DNA of 64,000 nucleotides from Podocnemis expansa (taxonomy: Eukaryota; Chordata; Testudines; Podocnemididae). Below the pieces are notes generated by a model, which saw nothing but the letters and a program-made list of their open reading frames with translations, did not search any database and was not told where the DNA came from. Shown one piece after another: positions 11,843 through 23,754 of the stretch. The DNA is taken from the NCBI GenBank assembly GCA_007922195.1, contig ML682013.1, positions 21,516,645-21,580,644 of the forward strand, written 5' to 3'. The position numbers and the translations under genes are program-made. The first letter of the stretch is position 1. Each line of letters begins with the position of its first letter.

Positions 11843-12039
11843 TTCCTTTTTCTGCCCACAGTGATGGTTTCAGAACAGTCCGCTTCTTGCAATACTGCAA
11901 GCACCTGTCTATTCCTCTGTTTACGAGTCGCCCAATTCCGTTCAAAGATCTTATTGTGGCTGTACTCCCACCGCGACCCGGAGCTCATACCTAGTCTCAA
12001 CAACTGGAGCTGGAACACCACTCCCAACCACTGTCCACC

Positions 12040-13838
12040 ATGCCGGGGTTCAAACCCTGTACAAATTTTGGCAAGGCCTTCCTGAGGGATGACCCCCATG
12101 AGCAGTGCCTGAGATGCCTGGGTGAATCCCACTAGGTGACCCAATGCTCTATCTGTCAGTCCTTTAAACCAAGGACCCCAAAGGACAGAGAGCAGAGGCG
12201 CCATGCCTTGGCCCTTGGAGCAAGTATGGCAGCCTACCCCCAGAACATCGGGGACTTCTGCTGAGCCACCGGCACCATGTGCCAGATCAGTACCGGAACT
12301 CTCCCAGCACCACTCCCCACAGGAGCACAAGATGATGTGCTATCTCAGCGCCAAAGCACCAGCGCTGCTCCAGCTCTCCTCTGCCAACCATCTTGTGGGG
12401 TCAAGGGCTGGAACCCATCCCCGTGCCCACTACACGGGAGGCCTTTGAGGCAGTGAAGGCCCTCTTACTTCTACCTACTCCTATGCTGCCTAAACCTTCA
12501 AAGCCAAGAGGAAAGCCAGTCTTTCTCTCGGGGGCCTGGCAGCCTCAACATGGCACTGGTCTCCAGCTGCAGTAGCATTGTGGCCTTCCCCTCTTTCAGC
12601 TCTGCAGAGAGAGAGACTTCTTCCCCAGAAACCTCTACACCCCACAGCATCAAACCGGGCCCCAAGCAGAAGTGGTTTCGTAAGTGCTCTCCATCATTAA
12701 CTCAGCACTGTAGTACTTCACCGGTGCCAACCACCCTGGCACCAGTGACTCCAAGGCCTTCAGGCACAGTGCCGACCTCCCCTACCTGGTGCTGAGAGAC
12801 AACCCGCATCGTGTCAAGTGAGAGATTGCCAGCACCAGGCCCTCTGCAGTACCAACCTTCAAACTAGTCCCCTTCTCCCTGGGCCTCGAAGGAGCAGACC
12901 CCATGTGGCACCAATGCCCCAGAAGGAAGCCCAGGTTCACGATTACCCTAGTCCTCAGATTAGGCCATGAATCCCCAACCGTGGTTGTACAGGGAGGACC
13001 CTAGTGCCCACTATGACCTACTCCATTGGGTGACAGTAAACGCCAGCTTAGAAATAGAGCCCATTGAATGGGACTAAGACCCCCTCTTTGATTTGGAGTC
13101 TGTGGCCTCCCTGAAGCAATTTCGGTGCCTCTTCACCAGAATGGTCATGATCTCACCAGGGCAGCCTCCATTCCGCCAGTCTCTGAGGTAGCCAGCCACA
13201 AGTATCAGGCCCTTCCAGAGAGCTTCCCATTCCTAGTAAATCACCTGAGACCAAGCTCAGAGGTGGTAGAGGCCGTTTATGGATGGGAGGGACAAAATTG
13301 ACCAGACCCCTCCCCAAGGTCTAGGGAAGCTAAGAGACTCAACCTCATGGGACAGAAGGCATATTCAACCTCCACCTTCCAGCTCTGTATAGCAAACCAC
13401 CAGGCAGTGGTGGGTAGATCTACCCTAGATCTCTGGGAATCTATGTGGTGATTCTGTGACCTTCTCCCCCAGGAACACATGAAGAACTATGACTCTGTCA
13501 TAGAGGAAGGCATGTTGACCTCTCAGAATGCCCTCATGGCAGCCTGGGATGCCTCAGACATGGCGAGCAGGGGGATTGCCTCAGCAGTGCTGATGCGTCG
13601 TGCAGCATGGCTACATGACACGGACCTTCCCCAAGACCTTCAGCAGGCTATCCAGGACCTCCCTTTCAAGGGCCAGTCTCTTTTTCACGGGGCCACTGCT
13701 GCTTTACTGCACCACGTGAGGGACCCTAGAACCGCCCTTAGGTCCCTGGGTATGCTTAAGCCTAGTCAACCCCCCCCAGCCCTATTCAGGGAACCCTTTG
13801 TGGGGCAAGACTGGGGAGCACCCCACATACAGGTCTAG
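12040..13838 (+). pseudogene. DIRS gag-like gene, disabled
   Basis: Gag-like nucleic-acid-binding/structural protein of the DIRS element. A Kozak-like 'ccaccatgc' gives an ATG at 12040. The first 31 codons hold CLRCLGESH, then a stop (tag, 12133-12135); the same frame continues with CSIC, so the original protein had a CxxC-x4-H...CxxC cluster. The middle is frameshifted and Ser/Pro-rich. About 13320-13838 reads in one frame as the C-terminal part, with LMGQKAYSTSTFQL, IANHQAVVGR, MASRGIASAVLMRRAAW and LPFKGQSLF. I know these patterns from vertebrate DIRS gag. The longest intact piece is 119 codons (13479-13838). At least one stop and several shifts disable it. Confidence 0.75.
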
Positions 13839-16800
13839 AACCCCTACACCTCCTGGAGGCCCCAACAGGCACTCAGATGACCACCCAGTCCTCAACAGCT
13901 CCTCAAACATCTGGGGCAAGGAGCCCATCACAGACCCTCCCCACATGGTGGTGAGCATGAGTAATCCCCATGGGGTTCTAGTACCTCTCAACCCTCCGGT
14001 ATCTCTCAGTAAGGTGGGCAAACCTTCTCCAAATGGGTCACTGCCTCTCCCCACTGTGAGATTCGTCCCTCCTATTTCCTTGGGGACCCTATCACAGCAG
14101 GCCTTGGGATCTCTGGATGGTGCTCGAGGATCGCTTTCACGTAAACAGCCCCCTCACAGTCAGTCTCGAGATTGCTCCTTTTCCCCTCCAATAGCAATCC
14201 ATTCCCACTAACCCTTGTCGGGTGACCCCCCCAAGAAAGTGACAAGACCGAAAAGGGACAAGAAACTGAGACCCCTCCCCACAGATGCATAGATCTGTAG
14301 ATACATGGGACTTTAGATGTCTAGTGGAGAGCCAAGGCAATGGGAATATGAGGAGAAGACACCTGTTACTGCTCTTTAACTCCGAATTCGCGTTCCTGGG
14401 GACCCTTCCTGGGTTACAGTCTGATTGGGACGCAGGAGGGAAAATAAACAGGACAATTCCTTTTCTTCAACTCTGAGCCACCCCAGACCAGGGGGTTTGG
14501 GCCAGACATTATTCCTCTATGTGTTGATCCCAAGCATGAGTGTGATGATCAGACAGTCTTATACCAGGATGAGTAAGAAAGTAGCTTCACCTATCACTCA
14601 TGAAGGGATCGAGGGAAGGGTTGCCCCCCCCTTAGCTTTGGGGCGGGGGAGAACTGCGAGACAGTGCTGTCTGCATTTAAAGTCTCCTGTGAGAGGGTTA
14701 GTTCCCATCCCCTTTTCTCTTTAACCACCTCCTCCCCAGGGCCCTCACAATCCCCTGAACCCCACAGAAGTGAGATACTCCCCTTTGTTCCCATTCCCTT
14801 CAGGGTTGATCAGCCTTCCGACCTATCGATCTGCCACACCACGGGAAACCTCGTAAATAGCCCATAGCCTGGAGGACACTTCATCCCCAGCCATCAGTTA
14901 ACCAGGCAGGAGGATTCATTATTCCTTTTCTGCCAAAATCTTTAACAGCCAACTAGTTGCTGTTTCCACTCTACCCTTTACACCCCAGTTCAGAGAAGGT
15001 CACAAAAGGATTGGATAAGTTGTAGGAGACCCGCCACTGAGTCTACATACACCACTAGTGGGGATGTTTTTCCTACCTCTAGTGCAGAGGAAAGGAAACT
15101 GTGAGGGAATCAGCTTCCATTTACTCTGTACTCCATTATCCCCTACTGCATGTTTCAAGGTGAGAGGCTTATCAACCCTTCCCTCAAGACTCACTTATCG
15201 ACAATCCCAGTCCCCCTTATTAGAGTGGAGGGAGGTCTCAGTGACCCCTCACCCTACTTCTGCTAGGTTCTGGAAGAGCATAGAGAGACTCTACTCATAG
15301 CCCAGAGACCCTTCACCCAATGAGATCTAGACGTGGTGCTACAGTTGGACAGGGTTGCTTTATGAACCCTGAGACTCAAACACGTAGATAGGGCTCTCGG
15401 GAAACTCTCAGCCTCCAAAAAGGGGTACGGGACCCCCTAGCAGACTCAAGAGGCCTAGTGTAACTATTGGTAGCATGCCTGTGATGCTTTCCCCAGTACT
15501 CCTCACTCTGTTGCCCCAAAAGGACGCAAGAGAACAGTCCCTTGCACCTTTCTTTTAGTGAGGATTACCTTACGTGTCTGTTTTCCCCAGGGTTCTTTCC
15601 TTCCAATCCAGGATTAACCCCAATTTCATCCTATTTTGACTATATGGTAGCACACATCAGTAGTAACCCTTTCCCTCCTATGGCACAAGGGATACACATA
15701 GGCTCCTAAGCATCGCTGGCTAACCCTCTGATACCCAAAGGGGTGCTTATGGGCATCACACCATTGACCACTCTCTGCCAAGGAACCAACAACAGTAGCT
15801 AACTGCCCCAACATGAGGCAGTCTCCCAAACCCACGAGTGATTGGCTGCCTTACTATATACAGGTTACGACGGAGAATAAGTACCCATCGCATGGGAGTT
15901 ACATGCTTTCCAAGCACTACGCTGATGGGGATAGTGGGCATGTATCGCGGTTAGACCTGCCTTCCCTGGAAGAGGCGGCAGGATAGCCTTTTCATTCTCT
16001 CAGTCCCTTACTCAGGTTCTAAAGACCAGAGAAGGTAGAGAGTGAGGAAAACAGGCACTTAGCTGTCCAGTTTTGCATGAATTTCTGTGGGGACCTCACG
16101 CTAGGGATTCCCCTAGTTCTCCATTTGTCATGCATCAATCCCCCCCATGGGCCTAGGGAAGACTTATCGTGGGGTCTTTCTAGTTCCCCACTGTTTTCTC
16201 CCCTGCTTAGTTGTTATATCTCCTTCTACTATCCTACCTCCTTTTTCTCCCATAAAGGGTTCTGAGGCGTTACTGCCAAAACTTAGAGTGGGAGTTCCCT
16301 AAGAAAAGGGACCCCCAACCTGTTGCTATGACTTGTTGGAGGATCACCTCTACTGGGCGGGATCCTCTGAAATGCCCCCCACCCTATCCCTTCCACCTAT
16401 CCCTTCTTCTCCAGGTACCCACGTCTAATTGGAGTCCCTTTGGAGGCCCAAGGACCCTACTGCCCACACCCCCTAAGTTGTCCCAGGGATCTGTTCTCCC
16501 CCTTTTCAATACTGATTGGTCAGGGGACCAGACCCCCGTATCCTCCTTTACATGGTTGTTTTCCCACATTTTCTTTCTGCACTGTTGTGGGACACCCACC
16601 CCATGGTGGCCCTAGAATGATCTTGGCCATGGCATTCTGGGCCAGTGCATCATACATAAAGGTGACAAAACCCATCCCACTGAGGGTGGAGAGCCGACGT
16701 TTTCCCTTACCATCTGGCTAAGGGCATAGTGCCCATTTGCTAGGGACAGTTATTTCCTTTGCTTATTGCCTGCTGACATAAGGGCCATCTATACTAGATC

Positions 16801-16850
16801 AAGATCGCCTTTTTTCCCCAGAAAGCCAGTCTCCTGATGGAGTGGTAGAT
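13839..16850 (+). pseudogene. Decayed DIRS pol region (RT trace, rest unrecognised)
   Basis: At 14105-14146 one frame reads WDLWMVLEDRFHVN, which matches the conserved RT segment around the first catalytic Asp ('W-x-V...LxDAYFHV' in DIRS RTs) with a few residues lost. A second possible trace near 14380-14410 reads EFAFLGTLPG, like the FLG box after the RT core. Beyond that I find no clear RNase H or tyrosine-recombinase motif, and no frame exceeds about 137 codons. The spacing still fits an RT-RH-YR block. A separate unknown insertion somewhere in 14.4-16.8 kb cannot be excluded. Confidence 0.45.
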
Positions 16851-17080
16851 AACCTCTTTGACACCCATTGTGCAAGTCTTCTCTCAGAAGAATCTGCATG
16901 TAGGTAGTGTGTTCGTCAGCATCAACTTGACAACCCACCGCTTTGTCCATCCTTGTGGTTGGGATGCCATTTTCAGTACAGCCGTGCTGATGGCAGGAAA
17001 ATATAAACTCTGCCCACCATCTGAGGTACGACTAGTAGTCACTTAAAACTGAATGATGTGAGCAGCTCTCAAAGAACAAT

Positions 17081-17382
17081 GGTGGGTTACTTACTGGTAA
17101 CTGTCCTTCTTCAAGACAGGCTGCTCACGTACATTCAGGTCCCTCCCACCATCCCCGCTACTCAGAGTTAGCGATAGAAGGGACTGAGGGGGACCAGGGT
17201 TGGGGCCATCTATATATAGCTGCGGGAGTGGCCAGAGGGGGCATTGGCCACCTACCCAGCTCTGACAGGTTAGGGCTAAAAGTTTCCAACCAATTGTGCA
17301 CAGAAGCACACAGATACTTAAAACTGAATGTATGCGAGCACACCGTTTTGAAGAAGGATGGTTACCAGTAAGTAACCCACCA
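17081..17382. repeat. 38-bp inverted arms around the right DIRS terminus
   Basis: The sequence at 17081-17118 ('ggtgggttacttactggtaa...') is the near-perfect reverse complement of 17345-17382. The arms enclose the right inverted terminal repeat. A 'gtgctcgcatacattcag'-like motif follows each arm on its own strand. This may be the internal complementary region or a second terminal module of the element. Function is inferred only. Confidence 0.65.
17184..17330 (-). repeat. Right inverted terminal repeat of the DIRS element
   Basis: Read on the minus strand it starts 'cattcagttttaagtatct' and ends 'ggtccccctcag', matching 11697-11842 along its length with scattered substitutions. Minus-strand translation gives HNWLETFSP, and the left repeat gives the same on the plus strand, which is how the pair was first noticed. 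Confidence 0.8.
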
Positions 17383-17450
17383 ATCTTGTACCATTCAGTA
17401 ACCCTCTCATAAATAGTTCATCAATGGGTAATGAATATGACAAGCCTTCT

Positions 17451-18558
17451 TGTCACAAGTTGAAGTTTCCCTAATTGTAGTTCATTCAAACACACTGGTT
17501 TAGAGAGAGAGCAACTTTATTAACTAGAGAAAGAGGGATAGTAAGTCAGCATGAGTAACAAGGCAGAAATGATTACAAAAGAATTAAACTCATAAACATA
17601 GAATCATAGGGTTGGAAGGGACCTCATAGGTCATCTAGTCCAACCCCCTGCCAGAGGTAGGCCTACTCCCACTAAACCATCCCAGTCATGGTTTTGTCCA
17701 GCTGGGCCTTAAACACCTCCAAAGATGGAGATTTCACCACCTCCCTTGTAAGCCAATTCTTAGACTTTACCAGGCTATGTGATCTTGGAAACAAAACAAA
17801 ACAATTTTTTTTTTCTCACCCAAAATTTACAGCAATCTGGATAGCTGGAACGTCTTCTGGCTAGCACTTTTCCCTCTGATTCAAATGCTTCCTATTATTC
17901 TTTCACGCTTGCAGCTGCCATGAGCAGAGATGGGGGGAGAGAGGGGAGAGGTAATTTGTGTGTTGTGTGTTCTCTATTTTTATACCTTCCCCCTCTTCAA
18001 GGATTATTCTCAGATGGACTGTGTATGTCAGATTCAAAACATCATTTAAATGAATTGTAAATTTCTTGCTTACATATATTGAGTACATGAAGTTGGCATC
18101 AAGATGACATGTAAATCTTTTGTTTACAGACTCCTCTGTTGGCAAATGGTTGTTTCACAAGTTAATAGTTTTCCAGCATCTGTGGTTAGCCCGTTGTTGT
18201 CTCTGAGGTGCTAGTCTATGGTTATTCCCTGGAATTACAACTTTTTTCAGTAACAAAAGTATGGTAAAATCTCATAGCTTTACAAACAGTATTGTTAAAC
18301 ACATTTTAACAGGACAACAATATTTAGCAGATTCTAAATTTTCAAATGATCCTTCACAAGGCATACTTTGTGCAAAAATATATCATCGCCATACAAAAGT
18401 AGTGAATATGAGTTACAGGATGTTACATGCACTCAAGTTTCCAGCTTCAGTCTGGGACTGCATGGGGGACTAGGGTGGGGGATTGGTCTGAGTCCCCTTG
18501 TTTTCCCTCTCCGCTGCAGCCATTGCACCCTTGGATGGCGCTAATTTAGGGTGTCACA
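17451..18558 (-). mobile_element. LTR candidate with a CR1 inserted
   Basis: Both edges carry TGTCACA ('tgtcacaag' at 17451, 'ggtgtcaca' ending 18558), so on the minus strand it would run TG...CA. An 'actttattaac' stretch at about 17512 gives AATAAAG on the minus strand, a polyadenylation-like signal. A CR1 tail lies at 17597-17775. No target duplication was found, so the call rests on termini and layout. Confidence 0.4.
17597..17775 (-). mobile_element. CR1 LINE 3' end
   Basis: It opens 'catagaatcatagggttgg' followed by 'aagggacctcataggtcatc' and 'tagtccaaccccctgcc', the textbook reverse-oriented CR1 tail of birds, turtles and crocodilians. The body continues through 'gggccttaaacacctccaaa'. 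This is the clearest CR1 in the window and anchors the taxonomic guess. Confidence 0.92.
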
Positions 18559-18559
18559 C

Positions 18560-19647
18560 AACAATTCATCCAAGCTCTGACAGATCTTTTAATGAATATA
18601 AAATGTCATAAAAAACTATAAGAATATATTGTACTGTACATTATGTGGTAGTCCCAATAATGCATGAATACAATGTGCAGCTCTTAGGTGAGACTTGAAC
18701 ATTTTGTTTAGTTCTGAGTTCACTGCTGAAGGAGTATGTAGGGATGATGTCTACCTCAGGCAGGGTTTACATCTCCCTTCACATGTCTCACAAGCAATTC
18801 TGCATTGCAATGCTTGATGTCTTTCACTGTACTTGGGTATACATGATGTCATATTTTAAATGGACATTCAGCACTCAACTTGTAAAACACATCATGGGAA
18901 CACCAACTTTAATTTTTTTAAAGAAGAGAGTGTCTCTGTACCTCTGATAAGTTTCATCCTTGATGTTTGAGACAGACTCCCTGGTAACGAACAAAGAAAT
19001 GTCAAGGGCTTTTACAGTTGCTTGCATTCTGTCACAGTGGAAGTAAAAAAGCTAAAAGGATTCTCTGATTTATGGTGTGATTCACATCAATAGGTCTAAC
19101 TGACAGTGTCATAACCACTCCAGAGGAAACACAAAATATAAAGTATTTTACCTCCTATTGCGTTCTTAAATTCATTTTCTGTTCAAAAGCAAAATTGCCC
19201 CACAGACCTCAGCAATGACTTTAAGTATCATTGAATTCTCATCATGCCACTTGCACAAAGGTTCTGCATTTAGGAGTGAGTACTTTTATGATTTCATTAA
19301 GTTTTACATTTATATGTCATCTCAGGATGACAGAAAACTGAAATAAGACAAACTGTCAGAACTAGCTATATCAGATCTCTGAAACTGCTTCTCTAGAAAG
19401 CAAGTTTTTGACATTGGTATTGGAAGTACTGTTAATGATTAGTTGAAATTTTCATGTCAGTTCCTGGAGCCTGATTGTCCTCCCAGTTATACATGCGCAT
19501 GCAACTGTATGTACACAGCTGATAGGAGGTTTCCTGAGTTCTGGAACTTAGTGGATTGGTTCTTTTAAACTGCATTAGTCTGTAACTTCTAAAACTCGCA
19601 GTACATATAGTGACATTGCTTAGGGGTTTTTTTTGTTTGTGTGTGTG

Positions 19648-19680
<33 letters not shown>

Positions 19681-20895
19681 GAACCAGTGAATTTCATCCA
19701 CCTCACCAGATAGGGCAATATTTTCAAACATGGCTACTTCTTGAGATGCTTCCTGCACCTGAATTAGGCCTTAAGAAGTCTTTTTTCAGACTGTGGATTA
19801 TTAGTACCTTCTGAAAATTAAACCCTTTTAAGGTATCTGAAACCCAGCACTCAAAACTGAAGCTTAAAGAATCACTCATCACTTTTGAAAATTCTGGGCT
19901 GACTTGCCATTGTGTGTTTCTTCTTTCCTCTTCCCCCAGTTTCAGAAGCAGCAAGATAAAACCATTTAAGGAGATTAGCTGCCCCCTCATACACAGTGTA
20001 ACAGCAGGAAGATACTAAATGGTATTACCAGTAATGCTGGGTGAATTTTTGAGGAGAGGCAGTGTGGTGGAATGTAAATTTTTATGGAATGCAGATTTGT
20101 CCACATCAAATCATTTTATAAATCTGTATCAGTTTCACCAAATTGTTCATATCAAAAACCCTCCAACTCAAAAATTCTAAAAACCTCACAATGTTTCATT
20201 AAGAAACTTCACTGGTTTCAAGTTAGGTTATGTTTTAAATTTGTTAGCTATAAAAGAGACAAAACCCTTTTAAATGGTTGAAATTTAAATGAAACATTTA
20301 TACATGGGTCAAATGAATCAAAACAAATTGTTATTCACACAACTTTGTATTGCACATAGATAGGGAGAAGGCTACAGTGTGCTTAAAAGTGGAAGGGGTT
20401 CTTAGGTGCTCTGCACCTTTGAAGGTAAGTATGGGGCTTGCTTTTTTGGCTTTTTCCCAAAATTAAAACTGCAAGGAGTAAATCAGCTTCTGAAGACACC
20501 AGGAGGGAGTAGTGTGCTAACTTGCTACCCTGAAAATGTCAGGAGAAGAATGTCAGAAATTTGCAGGGCACAATCACCACAGAAGACAACTAATGAAAGG
20601 GTGATGTATGTGAAGACACACAAGGCATGCTGGGAGTTTGGGAGAGATGAAGTCCAGTTGTCTATGATATTCTTAAATCTTTAAGTTTTGTTTTCAAAGC
20701 TATGCATTCTCTCCTTGCTTCTCCGCCCCAAAATAAAACATGCACATTTTTAAGGGTCTGAGTATTCACAATGGAAATTTAATGCAATTCTAATCAGGGT
20801 ATTGCTTGCTGCTAAACACAGTCCATTTATCACAAACACTGCATGTGGTATAGCTCCAAGTTTAACTCATAGAAAGCTTTTCTGTATTAAGTTAA
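18560..20895. other. No gene recognised; 29-base poly-T
   Basis: AT-rich sequence without recognisable exon or repeat family. A run of 29 T lies at 19648-19676 next to a short (GT)n, possibly the poly-A tail of a lost minus-strand retroposon, though no body was recognised beside it. Confidence 0.35.
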
Positions 20896-20898
20896 CCT

Positions 20899-21348
20899 GT
20901 GACAGAAAGCCAGAAGCTAGCAGGTGAGCCAGCAGGTGAACCACTTAGGCATCAATCAGCTTCCTGGAGAAGGCTGATTGGGGATGTGCAAGCTAATTGG
21001 ATGATCATGCTGGGAACTTGGATAAACCAGTTAGTCTATCAGCTGAGGGATATAAGGATGACACAGGAAAGAAGCTGGGGAAAGCAAGGGGATAAATAAA
21101 TAAATAACCAACCAACCAGTCAATGCTAGCTGAATCCAATATGGTCAGAAATCTTTAGGATGTGTAGGCTTTGTTTCTCCCAGGCTAGGTGGAAAGGGTT
21201 AAAGATAGAGAAGCACTATATACCATACTGCTGCCCGGGACTATATAGATGATGAGAATGTAAATAAATCATATCAAGTTACCACTCAGTGTAGAAAATC
21301 CAGAGATTTATGGGGCAGTTGGGGATGGAGTGTGTCCTGTTACACAAT
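20899..21348 (+). mobile_element. Possible solo LTR
   Basis: It starts 'tgtgacagaaagccag' and ends near 'gtgtcctgttaca', giving inverted TGTGACAG/CTGTTACA ends. A TATA-like 'gggatataagg' lies inside at about 21050, followed by a (AAAT)n patch. No target duplication was found. Confidence 0.35.
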
Positions 21349-21477
21349 CTATTAGAGAAATAACATTAAACTTTTCTGCTGTGCCAATTCTCTAACTCAG
21401 TAGCTTAGAAAGTCTGGTGTGATGGTAGAACTAAAGTGATTAGTAGAAAGAAACCTGGGAACCAAGCTGTGATAGGT

Positions 21478-22479
21478 TGCTTCCCAGATCCAGTTTACCC
21501 TGCTATTATGAACCCCCAGTCTCCATTCCTGAACTCCAAATTCACCCTACTTTGCTGGGTGACTACTCACTTCAGAGTCAGGCCACACCAACCTCTTGAG
21601 GGTGATCAGTCCCAGGCAATGAGTGTGCTCTCTCCAGTCACAGAGGGAATGGTCTTCCAGAAAGCACCCCCAACCCCAGTTTCCACACTGGGAGCCACCC
21701 CTACTCACTATAGTCTCCTGTCTGACCATTTAACAAAGAAATAGATTCTGCCACACCTTCCTCAATCATACCCCTGTAAAGGCCACACAGTTTTAAAAAA
21801 AAACTATTAGCTTACAATGTTAAATGAGAAAATTGCCAATCAATGCAGAATCATAATATGAATGAGTCAGGAGTGACTGCAGGGAGATGAAAGGTAAAAC
21901 ACACATACTAACCTAATATCTCTATCTAAATGGACCTCATTGTCCAAGTTTATGCTCAAGATATTTGGCTATCATGTTTGTACAGCCAATCTCTGCTTAA
22001 GGTCAGGCAGGGCCCAGATCTTGCTTGAAATTCTTTCAAGATGGAGTTTCCCAGGCAAAAGGCCCCAAATTGTTTCTAGTGTCTCGCTTTGTTTCTACCC
22101 CCATCCCCTTGAACCCTCCCTTTCTGGGCAGAGGTGCATTCTCTTTGTCCCATGTTAGTTAAGGGACCTCAATTAGTATAGTCTTTGTTGCCTTCTGGAG
22201 GTACTTGCTTGCTCACAGATCTGGCTTTTTACATGCTGCTGGAAGAGAGTTCTGTCTGTCTCCCTCCTGAGGTATGCAAAACTTGCCACGTATCTGTGGA
22301 CATACATGATGCTGCAGGAAACATGAGACCATAGGAATCACATAGAATAGATTAGGAACATTCATAAAGGAACCTTAAATGGTCTAATTGGCATAAAATT
22401 GTACAACCACAGTGCATAAATGGACAGAAAAGTTAAGCAGATCATACCCTAGGGGTGCATAGATGTGCATCCCATGACA
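21478..22479 (-). mobile_element. LTR, about 1.0 kb, copy A of family shared with 60.6 kb
   Basis: This block aligns with 60630-61595 in the same order and orientation. Shared words include 'aacaaagaaat', 'ttcaagatggagtttcccag' against 'gttgcaagattgagtttctc', 'tgatgctgcaggaaacat' and 'gatgtgcatcccatga'. On the minus strand it runs TGTCATGGG...CACA. Flanks are 'caagc' (21473-21477) and 'caagg' (22480-22484), a 4/5 match to a 5-bp target duplication. Endogenous-retrovirus origin is likely; no internal coding sequence remains, so it would be a solo LTR. Confidence 0.6.
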
Positions 22480-22564
22480 CAAGGAATTGAGAATTAGTGT
22501 TTTGAATGGACAATTGCTACGTGTTCTGTAGAATGAAAATTCAGAAACGCTACTCAAGATCTGA

Positions 22565-22690
22565 AGGGTAGCTGTATTAGTCCAGCAAAACAAACAAGGA
22601 GTCCTGATAAGTGAGATGTTTCTCCCACAAAAGCTCATGCAATAAATAAATGTGTTAGTCTTTAAAAGTGCCATAGGACTTCTTGTTTGG
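22565..22690. mobile_element. PLE tail, short fold-back copy
   Basis: A minus-strand arm ('gtagctgtattagtccagc', 'aacaaacaaggagtcctg') joins a plus-strand arm ('tctcccacaaaagctcatgc', 'gttagtctttaaaagtgcc', 'ggacttcttgtttgg'). Both are 3'-end pieces of the Penelope-like family described at 34693-35515. The join lies near 22616. Confidence 0.7.
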
Positions 22691-22699
22691 TTTACTCAA

Positions 22700-23750
22700 G
22701 GTCTGAATACTCTGACATTTGATATAACAACAGAATATTATCCCCAATCCTATTGTTTCCCAAATACACCGACTTATTTTGTTTTCTTCCATCCTTTATT
22801 CAGTTGTTGGAGTTTCTCCCTTTCTTTACTTATCCTCACTTTTTATTTCTCTGATGTTTTCTTCACTTTGTAAGGTTATTTTTGCCATCTTTGTATCAAG
22901 CTGTTTTCCTCTTTCAGTCTGGCTTCAGTAAACAGCTTTTCAATGAAGAAATAGGAAGTTTTGACAGTCAGAATAACAGCAATTCTTCCTTTTCTCTGTA
23001 TTTTAAGTGTATACGCAATTTAAAAGATGAAATCTTCAAAAATGTTTTTGGCTTCTATTTCATGGTTTTGTCACTATTTGGATAAAAATATGATAAAAAG
23101 ATACTAAATGGTAGACAGGAAGATAGGTGATTGTAGAAGATTTAAACATTGATGCAGTCAATAAAAGTGTTAAAATGAAGACAGCTGAGGAGCAGAAGCA
23201 AGGTGGAGAGAAGAAAAAGAATATGAAGAATGGAAAAAAGTGAAAGGAAATACAACAGAAGAAAATAACTTATGTTTCACTTAAGCCATTAAGTATCAAC
23301 ATCTGTGATCAGCTTATACTAACATACAATATTCAAAAAGTTTAAAAAAGGAAAGGCAAGATGATATGGCTTAAGTAAGGGAATGAGCAAAAGACTGGGA
23401 CTCAGGACTGCAGCAGAATCAGTCTTAGAGCTACATTTAGAACTCAGGGATCCACATGCAGTTGTCAGAATAAGCAGACCCCTGACTTCTGATCGAACCC
23501 ACTTTACTTTGATTCCTCTGGGGCTTTGGATAACTCACTTACCTTCTCTACCTTCAATTTCCTCTCTCTAAAACTGGGATATTACTACCTCAGTGAAGTG
23601 TTGTAAGGACTGCTTATGACATATTTGAAAAGTGTTCAAAATTTAGAGCTTTACTGATGATTTTTTTTAAATATAAAAAGTTGAACAACTTATTTTACAA
23701 ACTACATGTATCTGCCTGACCAAATAAACCTTGTCAATTTCCAAAGGGAT
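22700..23750. other. AT-rich sequence, nothing recognised
   Basis: No exon, RNA gene or known repeat was seen. Purine-rich stretches near 23190-23270 are unremarkable. Confidence 0.35.
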
Positions 23751-23754
23751 AGTT

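Larger units (their letters stand above)
11668..17382 (+). mobile_element. DIRS-type tyrosine-recombinase retrotransposon, decayed, near full length
   Basis: Three lines support this call. A segment of about 146 bases at 11697-11842 recurs as its reverse complement at 17184-17330, so the termini are inverted, the hallmark of DIRS. Between them on the + strand lie gag-like sequences, an N-terminal Cys/His cluster at 12040 and a C-terminal region at 13320-13838. An RT trace follows at 14105-14146. The total of about 5.7 kb matches the usual size of DIRS elements. Stops and shifts are frequent throughout, so it is not functional. I could not recognise the tyrosine recombinase itself, which should lie in the right third. 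Confidence 0.75.
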
